From: Candidatus Helarchaeota archaeon
GTDB taxonomy: Archaea; Asgardarchaeota; Lokiarchaeia; Helarchaeales; JABXJV01
DNA length: 19,180 bases
Assembly: GCA_013375355.1 (NCBI GenBank)
Contig: JABXJV010000055.1
Location: 1-19,180 of the forward strand
Direction: 5' to 3'
In this document: piece by piece, positions 7,226 to 14,269 of the stretch
Layout of the letters: the number at the start of each line of letters is the position of its first letter
How positions within the stretch are numbered: position 1 is the stretch's first letter
Position numbers and translations under genes: made by a program
The notes under the pieces: model-generated
What the model saw: only the letters and a program-made list of their open reading frames with translations
Database searches by the model: none
What the model was told of the DNA's origin: nothing

Positions 7226-7567
7226 TTATTCTTTAGCATAATATATTGTTCCAGCCAGAGCGAAGACATAATCTTTTTTACGTTTATTAATTGCCTTTAC
7301 TCCTAAAAGTTCTGCAACTCTTATTAATTCTGCAGGCGATTCAAATTCAATCCACATTTTCGCTCTCGGTAAACTGTCATATTCAGAACCCCAAGTTGTG
7401 CCTTTTCCCGCTGCGGCCCCTACAGCTTTTTTAATAAGCCTTCCAGCAAAACCACCGCGAGTACCACCGCCACCTTTCGGAATTATTCTCTTGACTGCAA
7501 CCCCTTTATTAAGGAAATCGTTTTTTGATTGCCCCATCATGTCTTTACATTCAATAACTTCAACCAT
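7226..7567 (-). CDS. Tandem small-protein family, copy 3, with glycine-rich basic insert
   Basis: A 113-residue protein of a family I do not recognise, with two paralogues directly upstream. The N-terminal block MVEVIECKDMMGQSKNDF and the 43-residue C-terminal block starting MWIEFE are shared with copy 2 (41 of 43 identical in the C-terminal block). Between them it has about 36 extra residues, rich in Gly, Ala and basic residues (KGGGGTRGGFAGRLIKKAV is typical). Part of the insert (FAGRLIKKAVGAAAGKG) could form a positively charged amphipathic helix. The chosen start is the ATG at 7567: it matches the paralogues and has GGTGA with a 5-nt spacer. The ATG at 7579 would overlap the previous stop by 1 bp and add four residues. 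Predicted pattern: beta, variable loop, beta, helix, beta-beta. Confidence 0.75.
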   Translation of the reverse strand: MVEVIECKDMMGQSKNDFLNKGVAVKRIIPKGGGGTRGGFAGRLIKKAVGAAAGKGTTWGSEYDSLPRAKMWIEFESPAELIRVAELLGVKAINKRKKDYVFALAGTIYYAKE

Positions 7568-7706
7568 TTCGGTCACCATTATTCCTTAGCATAATATATT
7601 GTGCCGGCTAAAGCGAAGACATAATCTTTTTTACGTTTATTAATTGCTTTAACACCTAAAAGATCTGCAACTCTTTTTAACTCAGCAGGGCTTTCAAATT
7701 CTATCC
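7226..7706 (-). repeat. Imperfect direct repeat of coding sequence (copies 2 and 3 C-terminal halves)
   Basis: The segments 7226-7353 and 7579-7706 are near-identical DNA, both encoding the MWIEFE to YYAKE block. They include a shared stretch of more than 30 bases around the KRKKDYVF codons. Copy 1 (7824-7951) repeats the same block with more changes. Third positions are conserved too, which argues for recent duplication or gene conversion rather than protein-level selection alone. Confidence 0.75.
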
Positions 7707-7812
7707 ACATCATTCCTCTAGGAATGCGATCATCAGCTACTTCAATGCCTTTGTTCAAAAAATCATTTTTTGAATGTCCTATCATATCCTTACATTCAAT
7801 AATATCAACCAT
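7579..7812 (-). CDS. Tandem small-protein family, copy 2
   Basis: A 77-residue protein, MVDIIECKDMIGHSKNDF at the N-terminus and KRKKDYVFALAGTIYYAKE at the C-terminus, the last 19 residues being identical in all three copies. The linker between the blocks is about 14 residues (KGIEVADDRIPRGM). Nucleotide identity with copy 3 in the C-terminal half is high, suggesting recent duplication or gene conversion. A strong GGAGG lies just before its ATG, within 11 nt of the stop of copy 1. No Cys pairs, membrane segment or catalytic motif is evident; one Cys (C7) lies in the N-terminal block and is Ala in copy 1. Function unknown. Confidence 0.75.
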   Translation of the reverse strand: MVDIIECKDMIGHSKNDFLNKGIEVADDRIPRGMMWIEFESPAELKRVADLLGVKAINKRKKDYVFALAGTIYYAKE

Positions 7813-7823
7813 TTTGGGTCCTC

Positions 7824-8030
7824 CTATTCTTTAGCGTAATATATAGTTCCGGCTAAAGCGAAGACATAGTCTTTTTTTCGCTTGATAATTACATCTATTC
7901 CCATAGCTTCTGCAGCTCTCATTAATTCAGCAGCATCCTCATATTCAATCCACATATTTGCCAAAGTTTTTTTCTTAAAATCTCCCTTAGAATGTCCCAC
8001 CATATCTTTTGCTTCGACAATTTCTACCAT
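7824..8030 (-). CDS. Tandem small-protein family, copy 1 (shortest)
   Basis: A 68-residue protein, the first gene of the three-copy minus-strand cluster. It has the N-terminal block MVEIVEAKDMVGHSKGDF, a linker of only a few residues (KKKTLAN), then MWIEYEDAAELMRAAEAMG and the invariant KRKKDYVFALAGTIYYAKE. It is the most diverged copy in the middle (31 of 43 identical to copy 2 in the C-terminal block) and may be the minimal form of the domain. ATG start with GGAG upstream. The family is not recognised; the fold looks like a small alpha/beta domain of four strands and one helix, which is inference. Confidence 0.75.
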   Translation of the reverse strand: MVEIVEAKDMVGHSKGDFKKKTLANMWIEYEDAAELMRAAEAMGIDVIIKRKKDYVFALAGTIYYAKE

Positions 8031-8087
8031 TTTTTTAAATCTCCTTTTAATTCAAATCGTTTTTTATTTGTTTTATTTACATAACTT

Positions 8088-8101
8088 TTTTATATAAAAT
8101 A
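8088..8101 (-). promoter_or_regulatory. Possible TATA box for the three-paralogue cluster
   Basis: On the minus strand an ATTTTATATAAAAA stretch lies about 60 nt before the ATG of copy 1. This fits a TATA box with transcription starting about 25 nt further on and a short leader that includes the GGAG site. In such an AT-rich gap the match is only suggestive. Confidence 0.3.
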
Positions 8102-8203
8102 TTTTAAAAAAAGTAAATAATTGTATTTAGGTACTATTATTTTTAAAATTTTTGAAAAACCAATTAATGGAGTTCCCTAATAGGGTAAATCTCTTTGAAA
8201 TTT

Positions 8204-8210
8204 GAGGTGG
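8204..8210 (+). promoter_or_regulatory. Shine-Dalgarno site fixing a TTG start
   Basis: GAGGTGG, spaced 4-5 nt from the TTG at 8215, is far better placed for this TTG than for the ATG at 8224. A short inverted repeat CCCTA-A-TAGGG lies upstream at 8175-8185. Confidence 0.6.
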
Positions 8211-8214
8211 TAAT

Positions 8215-8724
8215 TTGTCGATTATGGAACTAGATGGTTTCGGATACAAAATGAAAGAATTTTTAGGAATTTTTATGGGCGAACTACTAACTTATAGGGT
8301 TAGGATAAAAGGAAAATCCAAAGATGTTAAAGCAAAGGATCCAAATACAGGTGCTAAAATTGTAGTTGGCAACAGAATGATGTTAGAAAAAGATAAGATG
8401 GAACTTGTTTGTCAGTCCACTAAAGATAAGGATTATTTAAAAGTAATATTGGCTCCAAAAAAACCAGGAAAATATATTTCTGATGAATATATTGATATAA
8501 TCAATGATTGCCTTCAAAATGCAAGAAAAAAGATGATTGAAAAAGAACATAAACGAGAAGCTGACTTTGAATCTGTTGTTTTAACCAAATTATCTGCATT
8601 ATCAATGGGAGATACATCAGGAGGACCTCAAGCTCTGATTTGCAAAAAATGCAAAGCCCCTTTGCCTCCAACAAAACATGGAACTATAATTTGCCCGTAT
8701 TGCGATACATCACATATAATTTGA
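8215..8724 (+). CDS. Unknown protein with C-terminal zinc ribbon
   Basis: A 169-residue protein of no family I recognise. Residues about 5-85 look like an alpha/beta or beta-rich domain (ELLTYRVRIKGKSKDVKAKD, KIVVGNRMMLEKDKMELVC, YLKVILAPKKPGKYI), followed by a charged helix (about 90-130) with many Lys/Glu. The last 28 residues form a zinc ribbon, C143/C146 and C160/C163 (CKKC, CPYC). It may bind nucleic acid or protein. It is divergent from the three-paralogue cluster across a 184-bp gap and convergent with the next gene (9 bp between stops). The GTPase nearby also ends in a zinc ribbon, but the two ribbons are not close in sequence. Confidence 0.65.
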   Translation: MSIMELDGFGYKMKEFLGIFMGELLTYRVRIKGKSKDVKAKDPNTGAKIVVGNRMMLEKDKMELVCQSTKDKDYLKVILAPKKPGKYISDEYIDIINDCLQNARKKMIEKEHKREADFESVVLTKLSALSMGDTSGGPQALICKKCKAPLPPTKHGTIICPYCDTSHII

Positions 8725-8733
8725 AATATAGAA

Positions 8734-10359
8734 TTATTTCATCGACTTAAGAAATTTAATTATTATATCTTTTTTTTCAAATTCGTTTGAAACTTTATCA
8801 ATTAGTTCCATGAACATAATCTGGTATTCTTCAACCGATTTTTCTTGATTTCTCTTTTTAAATTGATTTATAAATTGTAAAATTAATAAACATTTTTCGT
8901 TATAAGAATGAGTCTTTTCAACTAATTTTAAAGGATTATCGATAATTTTTTTATCATTTCTTATAAAAGCTTGATTAATAGAGAAATTTAAAATAGGATA
9001 CATGTGATTTATGAATAATATATTATCTGATACATATGGATCGCATATATCTTCAATAATTTTCCTAATTTCATTTAATTGGTTTTTAAAATTTTCTATT
9101 TTATCTGCAAGTATTAAAAGATTTTTAGATTTTTGTAGGGGATCTCTTGTTTCATTCAATTTTATAATGAAATATGAAATTAAATCACCATCAACTATAT
9201 TTTTTAACCTAGGAATTAAGTCAATTAGCTGTTTAAATATTATAAAAAATAAATGTTGTTCGTTAATAAGACTTGAATATTTTATAACTTCTTTAAATAA
9301 ATTTTTTGCTTCATTATATTTATTTAAATTATATAATACCTCAATTAGCCTAATCTTTACCAGTAATGAACTAAATTGACCTTGAAATTTATTATTCATT
9401 TGTTTAATTTTCTCTAAATATTTATCCTTAATTGGCTCTTGTTTCAAATTCTGTATTACATTTAAAGTTTCCTTAAGAATTATAGCCCTTGAATATTCCC
9501 CTTTATTATTTTGAATTATTGAAATTAATAAGTCTATTAATTGTTTTATTTCTTGAAATAATTCATTAATTCTTAGACTATTAGAATAATTATATAGAGT
9601 TTCAGCCCAAAAAGATTTATTTCTAATCTTTTTTGAAATTTCATAAATTCTTAATGCTAGAGCTCCATCTCCTTTTTTTGTGCACATTAGATAATAATTA
9701 TTAACGATATTTCTAATCGTTTCATCTTGATATAATTTAAATCTAATTAATTCAATTCTTTTTAATGCAAATCCAAATAAATCTTCGTCCTTTAATTTAT
9801 TTGCAATTCCGGACAATATAGTCAAAAATCTTTTAACTAAAACATCTAATGAATTCCGATCTAAGAAATATTGGGGTAATAATTCATTTCCTAATGGATT
9901 AAAGAAATTTTCAATGGAAAATATAAAATTTAATTTCAAGAACTTTCGTATATCATCATCAATTTTATTGATTTCTTTTAATATAATTTCTTTATCACCA
10001 TACTTTGATAAAATTTTTAATTTTTCTAACCATGAATCCAGTTTGTAATAAAGAGATTCTATTTTTGTCAACAAAATATCAATAATGTTTTCAATTTTAT
10101 AGTAATCATCAAAATTTGAGGGGATCAATAGTATTTTTATCGTTTTATTTATTAATTTAGAACGAGCAAAGACATTTGGTTCCATATCTACTGTTGAAAG
10201 AAATTTTTCAACAATCTTATCTGTCTTTTTCAAATCTTTTCTAGAAAGGTAGTATAAAGCAATATGAATTAGTATTTCGGACTTTGTTGAAACATATTTG
10301 AAGCTATCTAATTTTTTTTCTAATCTTTCAATCAAACTGGTCAAGTAAATATTTTCCAA
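8734..10359 (-). CDS. Large helical-repeat (TPR-like) protein of unknown function
   Basis: A 541-residue protein made almost wholly of predicted amphipathic helices in pairs, such as ILIHIALYYLSRKDLKKTDK and KLNETRDPLQKSKNLLILAD, in the manner of TPR or related alpha-solenoids. No catalytic motif, Cys cluster, signal peptide or membrane segment is seen. It is very rich in Lys, Ile, Asn and Leu, as is the AT-rich DNA. The role is probably protein-protein interaction. The listed start is the TTG at 10359, which has no Shine-Dalgarno. The frame stays open 23 codons further, and a GGAG lies at 10422-10425, with an in-frame ATA at 10410 that would add 17 residues of helix-like sequence; the true start is uncertain. 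Confidence 0.65.
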   Translation of the reverse strand: MENIYLTSLIERLEKKLDSFKYVSTKSEILIHIALYYLSRKDLKKTDKIVEKFLSTVDMEPNVFARSKLINKTIKILLIPSNFDDYYKIENIIDILLTKIESLYYKLDSWLEKLKILSKYGDKEIILKEINKIDDDIRKFLKLNFIFSIENFFNPLGNELLPQYFLDRNSLDVLVKRFLTILSGIANKLKDEDLFGFALKRIELIRFKLYQDETIRNIVNNYYLMCTKKGDGALALRIYEISKKIRNKSFWAETLYNYSNSLRINELFQEIKQLIDLLISIIQNNKGEYSRAIILKETLNVIQNLKQEPIKDKYLEKIKQMNNKFQGQFSSLLVKIRLIEVLYNLNKYNEAKNLFKEVIKYSSLINEQHLFFIIFKQLIDLIPRLKNIVDGDLISYFIIKLNETRDPLQKSKNLLILADKIENFKNQLNEIRKIIEDICDPYVSDNILFINHMYPILNFSINQAFIRNDKKIIDNPLKLVEKTHSYNEKCLLILQFINQFKKRNQEKSVEEYQIMFMELIDKVSNEFEKKDIIIKFLKSMK

Positions 10360-10421
10360 TAATAATTTTTCATGAAATTTTGTTATTAATTCTGCTTTCT
10401 TATTGATTATAAATAGATTTT

Positions 10422-10425
10422 CTCC
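10422..10425 (-). promoter_or_regulatory. Shine-Dalgarno-like GGAG upstream of the helical-repeat gene
   Basis: AAGGAGA on the minus strand lies 62 nt before the TTG at 10359 but 11 nt before an in-frame ATA at 10410. No ATG, GTG or TTG is in frame between them. It is the only good ribosome-binding match here and suggests a non-standard start or an unseen N-terminal difference. Confidence 0.3.
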
Positions 10426-10445
10426 TTATTTTTTATATTTTCTTA

Positions 10446-10454
10446 TTTATAAAG
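10446..10454 (+). promoter_or_regulatory. Possible TATA box for the DMT-type transporter
   Basis: TTTATAAAG lies about 42 nt before the ATG at 10496, a distance that fits an archaeal TATA box plus a short leader containing AGTGA. The gap is AT-rich, so chance matches are likely. Confidence 0.3.
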
Positions 10455-10495
10455 ATTTAAAAATCAATTAAATTTAAAAGAACTAGTGAATAAAA

Positions 10496-11455
10496 ATGCC
10501 CAATCTTGATGTAATGCTTATTGGTATGGGTCTTTCGTTATTTTCAGCATGTATTTTTAATCTAGCAGCAGTTTTGCAGAAAAGAGAAGTAGATAAACTT
10601 CCAGAATTACGATTTGATCAAGGTGTTAAGCATATAATTGAAACGTTAACGGAATTTGTAAAGAATAAATTATGGGTTTTAGCCGTCATATTAGGAGTTG
10701 CTGGAGCTCCATTTTACATGATTTCATTTGATATGATCGGTATAACTCTTACACAGCCGTTACAAGGTTTTGGTGTACTAGTACTTGCTATCTTCTCAGT
10801 TAAAGTATTGAAAGAACCTTTAAATTCTTATGAAAAAATGGGGATCATTTTTTTATTGACGGCTCCTTTGTTTTTAGGTCTTGGCAGGATTCAAGGACAA
10901 ATTGCAATCATCAATAATTATGAATATTTCGCTCCAGTAATCTTGGGATTATTGGGAATTCAAGAAAAAATTACAAATATTAACAATTTTGGATTATTAC
11001 TAATTCTCTCCATTTTTACTATAGTTGTTTTTATTATTTCGGTAATACTTTATTTGATTCATTTCAAAGTCAATAAACATCACGAAAAAATTTTTGCTAC
11101 ATTAGCAGGAATTGATTTTGCAATTGGTGCAATTTATCTTCAAATTCTTGTTCCAATTTTAGGTATTCTGTTAGGAGGGGATTATCAAGCATTTTCAAAT
11201 TATAGTTTATTATTTTTAATAGCGGGTTTTATTTCAGTTGCAGGAAATTTCTTGGGAATTATGTTTATACAAGGAGCATTCCAGAAAGGTAAGGCTGTAA
11301 CTGTAGTTCCCTTCCAATCTACTTTTGGAACTCTTCTCCCAATCCTTGCTGGACTAATTATTTTTGGACAGTCGATTTTACAACCGATCTTCTTTATTGT
11401 AGGTGTAATATCTATGCTGATTGGCGTAATCTCATTATCAAGAATGCAAGAATAA
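10496..11455 (+). CDS. DMT-superfamily (EamA/NIPA-like) membrane transporter
   Basis: A 319-residue integral membrane protein with about nine or ten hydrophobic segments (near 6-26, 57-77, 84-104, 112-130, 140-155, 164-187, 197-220, 228-255, 268-290, 295-314). Two inverted-topology halves seem present: the first has ITLTQPLQGFGVLVLAIFSV and LKEPL, the second KAVTVVPFQSTFGTLLPILA. The Q/P-rich segment followed by a hydrophobic helix and KEP is typical of the drug/metabolite transporter superfamily, with some likeness to NIPA magnesium transporters. Substrate unknown. ATG start with AGTGA upstream. It is convergent with the radical SAM gene, 5 bp between stops. Confidence 0.65.
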   Translation: MPNLDVMLIGMGLSLFSACIFNLAAVLQKREVDKLPELRFDQGVKHIIETLTEFVKNKLWVLAVILGVAGAPFYMISFDMIGITLTQPLQGFGVLVLAIFSVKVLKEPLNSYEKMGIIFLLTAPLFLGLGRIQGQIAIINNYEYFAPVILGLLGIQEKITNINNFGLLLILSIFTIVVFIISVILYLIHFKVNKHHEKIFATLAGIDFAIGAIYLQILVPILGILLGGDYQAFSNYSLLFLIAGFISVAGNFLGIMFIQGAFQKGKAVTVVPFQSTFGTLLPILAGLIIFGQSILQPIFFIVGVISMLIGVISLSRMQE

Positions 11456-11460
11456 AAATC

Positions 11461-12699
11461 TTAATCATTTGGTCCCAAATAGCCCATCCTTGTTTGTGCT
11501 GTAACACATTTAAGCCCTGTTTGCTCTAATAATCTTTTTATTCCCTTCATTTCTTCATATGTTGGGATATTAAAATTATGAATTAGACGACTACGAAATT
11601 CTGGTCGATAATCCAGTATACAGACTTGAATATTTGGATCGATATTAGCTAAATTTTCTCCCCAATTAAGAAGTTCATTCTTCATTTTTTCAGTATTTTC
11701 ATAAAAAAAATTGTTATATGGTAGTCCTACACCCATAAATACTTTTTCAGGATAATAGTTGTTTGCAATATATTTTACTGCATTCCAAGCTGTAGAGAGG
11801 TATTTTTGGGCGAGATTTTTATCTCTTACACAAGTTACTTTTATGAAAGTATCTAATTCGAAGGATTTCAAATCAGGACCGATGTCTGTTACACCGACTT
11901 CTATAAGTTCATCAATATAATCTTCAGTGAGAATACTGGCATTAGTATCAAGATGAAGTCTTGCATCTTTATCAGGGTTAAGCTGTTTAAGGTGTTTAAA
12001 AAATTGAATTAGCCATGGTCGATTAAGTGTTGCTTCACCTCCTGATATTGCCATTCGTTTTACTCCATATCTCCAACGTATGATGCTTAATTGGCTAGCT
12101 GCATCTTCAGGAGTCATAGAAGAAATAGAAGAATTGTATGTGATATCATAATTTTGGCAAGTTCTACAACGAAAATTACAACCTGCTGAAAAACAAGCAA
12201 CTTCTATGTAACCAACGTGTCTTTTTAAACTATAGGGAGTACCTACTCCACCTACACTATGAGGAGTAAATCCTCTAATAATTCGTTTTGGCATATAATC
12301 TACTGGTAATTTCAAACTGATTTTCATATTCGGTTTTACTGGTGTATGACAAGAAGGAACCACTTTGTCACTGACAAATACACTGCAGCTATAACATCCT
12401 CCTGTTTCACAAGGAGCAAAAACATCGTCTTCTTCTGGAAATCGAGCTATTTTAAATCCCGCATATTCAAGAGCGGATTTTATAGATATTTTTTCGGGAA
12501 CATGGAATAATTTATCATTTATATGAATTCCAATCAATTTCCATTCTTTATATTCTTTCTTATTAATTGCTTCAAAAGGACATCCTAAATAACAAGCTTT
12601 ACAACCAATACAATCAGAAGAACTTGGGCATTTAACAATTTTTGTGCAAAAATTACAATTTTTACATTTCTCTTGGTCTTTAAAATAATGATAAAACAT
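11461..12699 (-). CDS. Radical SAM enzyme with N-terminal dicluster ferredoxin and [2Fe-2S]-type domain
   Basis: A 412-residue iron-sulfur protein. Residues 12-40 hold two Cys sets (C12/C15/C18/C24 and C30/C33/C36/C40, CIGCKACYLGCPFEAI). Residues about 55-121 resemble the [2Fe-2S] domain of NuoG/Fe-hydrogenase and fumarate reductase: C97-x4-C102-x2-C105-x11-C117, ending VVPSCHTPV. The radical SAM domain carries CNFRCRTC (C174, C178, C181), then ISGGEATL (218-225) for SAM binding; its sequence (CNFRCRTCQNYDI) is like AmmeMemoRadiSam-type and pyruvate-formate-lyase-activase-like members. Substrate unknown. The tandem clusters suggest a built-in electron wire to the radical cluster. It follows a membrane-protein gene by 17 bp on the same strand. 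ATG start with a weak GGTA upstream. Confidence 0.82.
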   Translation of the reverse strand: MFYHYFKDQEKCKNCNFCTKIVKCPSSSDCIGCKACYLGCPFEAINKKEYKEWKLIGIHINDKLFHVPEKISIKSALEYAGFKIARFPEEDDVFAPCETGGCYSCSVFVSDKVVPSCHTPVKPNMKISLKLPVDYMPKRIIRGFTPHSVGGVGTPYSLKRHVGYIEVACFSAGCNFRCRTCQNYDITYNSSISSMTPEDAASQLSIIRWRYGVKRMAISGGEATLNRPWLIQFFKHLKQLNPDKDARLHLDTNASILTEDYIDELIEVGVTDIGPDLKSFELDTFIKVTCVRDKNLAQKYLSTAWNAVKYIANNYYPEKVFMGVGLPYNNFFYENTEKMKNELLNWGENLANIDPNIQVCILDYRPEFRSRLIHNFNIPTYEEMKGIKRLLEQTGLKCVTAQTRMGYLGPND

Positions 12700-12716
12700 C
12701 TTTACCGTTTAAATAA

Positions 12717-13586
12717 TTATTTTATTGCTCTATAATCTATTCTTACTATTAATAAAAGAAGTGGCACAATGAAGAAAGCGGGAATTGGAGAAATTACACG
12801 TCTTAATAATTCATATGACAAATTTAGATTTTTACAATAAAATATAAAGAAAATTGAGATAGCAATTAAAGAGAATATTAGGATTAGATTAATTCTTACA
12901 AATTTTTCTTTTAATATATCTTGTCTTTTTAGATAATAAATGAAAATTGTTAACCAAATACCAATTAATGTCGAATTGATTAAAAATTGAATTAAAACTG
13001 GAACTTTTTGAAGCAGTAAAGGTTCGGGTGCATAGGCATAATTAAAATAAATTGGCATGATTAAACCATTATAATCCCAAAGATTATAAACAAAAAATAA
13101 TCCTGCAACAAACAGAAATGCATTCATCATGTTTATTTTTGTTTTTTCAGGTAACTTATATGGATTTATAACTATGATGTGATTTTGAGTAAAAATATCA
13201 GCGTTCAAAAAGAATCCTCCTATTACTAGTAGAAAACATCCTAAATAGAAGGTCTCAGAAGTAAGTGTATTTCCCCAAGGGGCAAATTGATAAATAGGTA
13301 AATAGAAGCCAAAAAATGGAAGTAAAACTAAGAAGAAAGCAGTAATAAAGATGATTAATCCAAAATAAAAAGTATTCCCTTTATAATGAAGACAATATAT
13401 TGTAATTAAGATATAAAAAACAGTAAAGAAGAATAAGAATATAAATTCTAAAATATAATAAAAGAAATTAGTTACTGGCACATATAAATATATATCTAAA
13501 GGCCAGAGAACCAATCCAAGTACATACCCAAGGAAAAACACAATAGAACTAGGTAATTTTAAAAATTCATCTTTCCAATTATGCAT
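12717..13586 (-). CDS. Multi-spanning membrane protein of unknown function
   Basis: A 289-residue protein with about eight hydrophobic segments (near 14-32, 40-65, 74-97, 109-130, 152-170, 195-217, 228-250 and 262-284), short charged loops and a basic C-terminus. No family motif is recognised. Aromatic-rich loops (FGFYLPIYQFAPWGN, YNLWDYNGLIMPIYFNYAY) lie between segments. It is the first gene of a two-gene unit with the radical SAM enzyme; the association may be functional but could be mere proximity. ATG start. Confidence 0.6.
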   Translation of the reverse strand: MHNWKDEFLKLPSSIVFFLGYVLGLVLWPLDIYLYVPVTNFFYYILEFIFLFFFTVFYILITIYCLHYKGNTFYFGLIIFITAFFLVLLPFFGFYLPIYQFAPWGNTLTSETFYLGCFLLVIGGFFLNADIFTQNHIIVINPYKLPEKTKINMMNAFLFVAGLFFVYNLWDYNGLIMPIYFNYAYAPEPLLLQKVPVLIQFLINSTLIGIWLTIFIYYLKRQDILKEKFVRINLILIFSLIAISIFFIFYCKNLNLSYELLRRVISPIPAFFIVPLLLLIVRIDYRAIK

Positions 13587-13651
13587 ATTATCAATTAAGT
13601 TGTTAAGAAAATAAAAAATTATTGGAAATAATTTATCAACAGTAATTCTAA

Positions 13652-13666
13652 TTTTATTATATTTTT
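13652..13666 (+). promoter_or_regulatory. Possible TATA element upstream of nitroreductase
   Basis: A TTTTATTATATTTTT stretch lies 23-37 bp before the ATG at 13689; a GAGGT Shine-Dalgarno lies between. Plausible in position but weak in an AT-rich gap. Confidence 0.25.
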
Positions 13667-13688
13667 AATATGAATAAGAGGTTATGAA

Positions 13689-14246
13689 ATGGAAGAAAAT
13701 ACAAGTATATTGGGTATTATTAAAGGTAGGCGTAGCACACGAAGATTTAAACCTGACCCAGTATCAGATGAAGATATTATGGCAGTTTTAGAAGCTGCAC
13801 ATTGGGCACCTTCAGGAGAAAATTTTCAACCGTGGAGATTTCTCGTTATTAAAAATAAGGAAATGATGGAAAAAATTGTTGAATTACTTCCCTATAAAAA
13901 ATATCAGAAATTTTTGATGAACGCACCTGCTCTTATTGTAGTTTTAGTTAATTCGAGAAAATCTTTGTGGCATATTCTTGATGGAACTCTTGCTACCCAG
14001 AATTTAATGCTTGAAGCATGGGCTCGTGGTCTTGGAACTTGTTTCTCTGCTTGGTGGCCTACCGTTCCAGAAAAAACTTTAAAAGAAGTAAAAGAATTAT
14101 TAGAAATCCCTAAAAAATGGATAATAATAACAATGACGCCCTTAGGATATCCCATTGATCCCCCAGAAAGGGCATTCAGGCTACCACCTTCGAGAAAACC
14201 GTTAGAAAAAGTAATTGTTTATGAGACATTCCGTGATTCGAAATAA
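13689..14246 (+). CDS. Nitroreductase-family flavoprotein
   Basis: A 185-residue protein of the FMN-dependent nitroreductase family. RRSTRRF (14-20) and APSGENFQPWRFLV (40-53) are the phosphate- and flavin-binding motifs, and GLGTCFSAWW is the conserved mid-domain element. Members reduce nitro compounds, quinones, flavins or diverse activated substrates with NAD(P)H, and others act in cofactor synthesis, so the substrate cannot be named. Start ATG with GAGGT. It is monocistronic, divergent from the membrane/radical SAM unit and convergent with the next gene. Confidence 0.87.
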   Translation: MEENTSILGIIKGRRSTRRFKPDPVSDEDIMAVLEAAHWAPSGENFQPWRFLVIKNKEMMEKIVELLPYKKYQKFLMNAPALIVVLVNSRKSLWHILDGTLATQNLMLEAWARGLGTCFSAWWPTVPEKTLKEVKELLEIPKKWIIITMTPLGYPIDPPERAFRLPPSRKPLEKVIVYETFRDSK

Positions 14247-14269
14247 GCCTTAGATTTAGACCACAACTA

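Noticed and set aside
7226..8030. Triplet read as peptide precursors (conserved leader, variable core) matured by the radical SAM enzyme
   Set aside because: The variable part is internal and flanked by a long, strictly conserved C-terminal domain, and the radical SAM gene lies more than 3 kb away on the far side of other genes; this fits a folded domain with a loop better.
7226..8030. CRISPR-like or other repeat array
   Set aside because: The repeats are coding paralogues about 250-350 bp apart with no short regular repeat-spacer pattern.
8175..8185. CCCTA-A-TAGGG inverted repeat as a firm operator
   Set aside because: Arms are only 5 bp and there is a single copy; kept only as a note.
13904..14155. 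Minus-strand frame inside the nitroreductase gene
   Set aside because: Antisense shadow of a clear nitroreductase gene; no family resemblance. The same holds for the other antisense frames inside the kor, longin-like and acyl-CoA synthetase genes.
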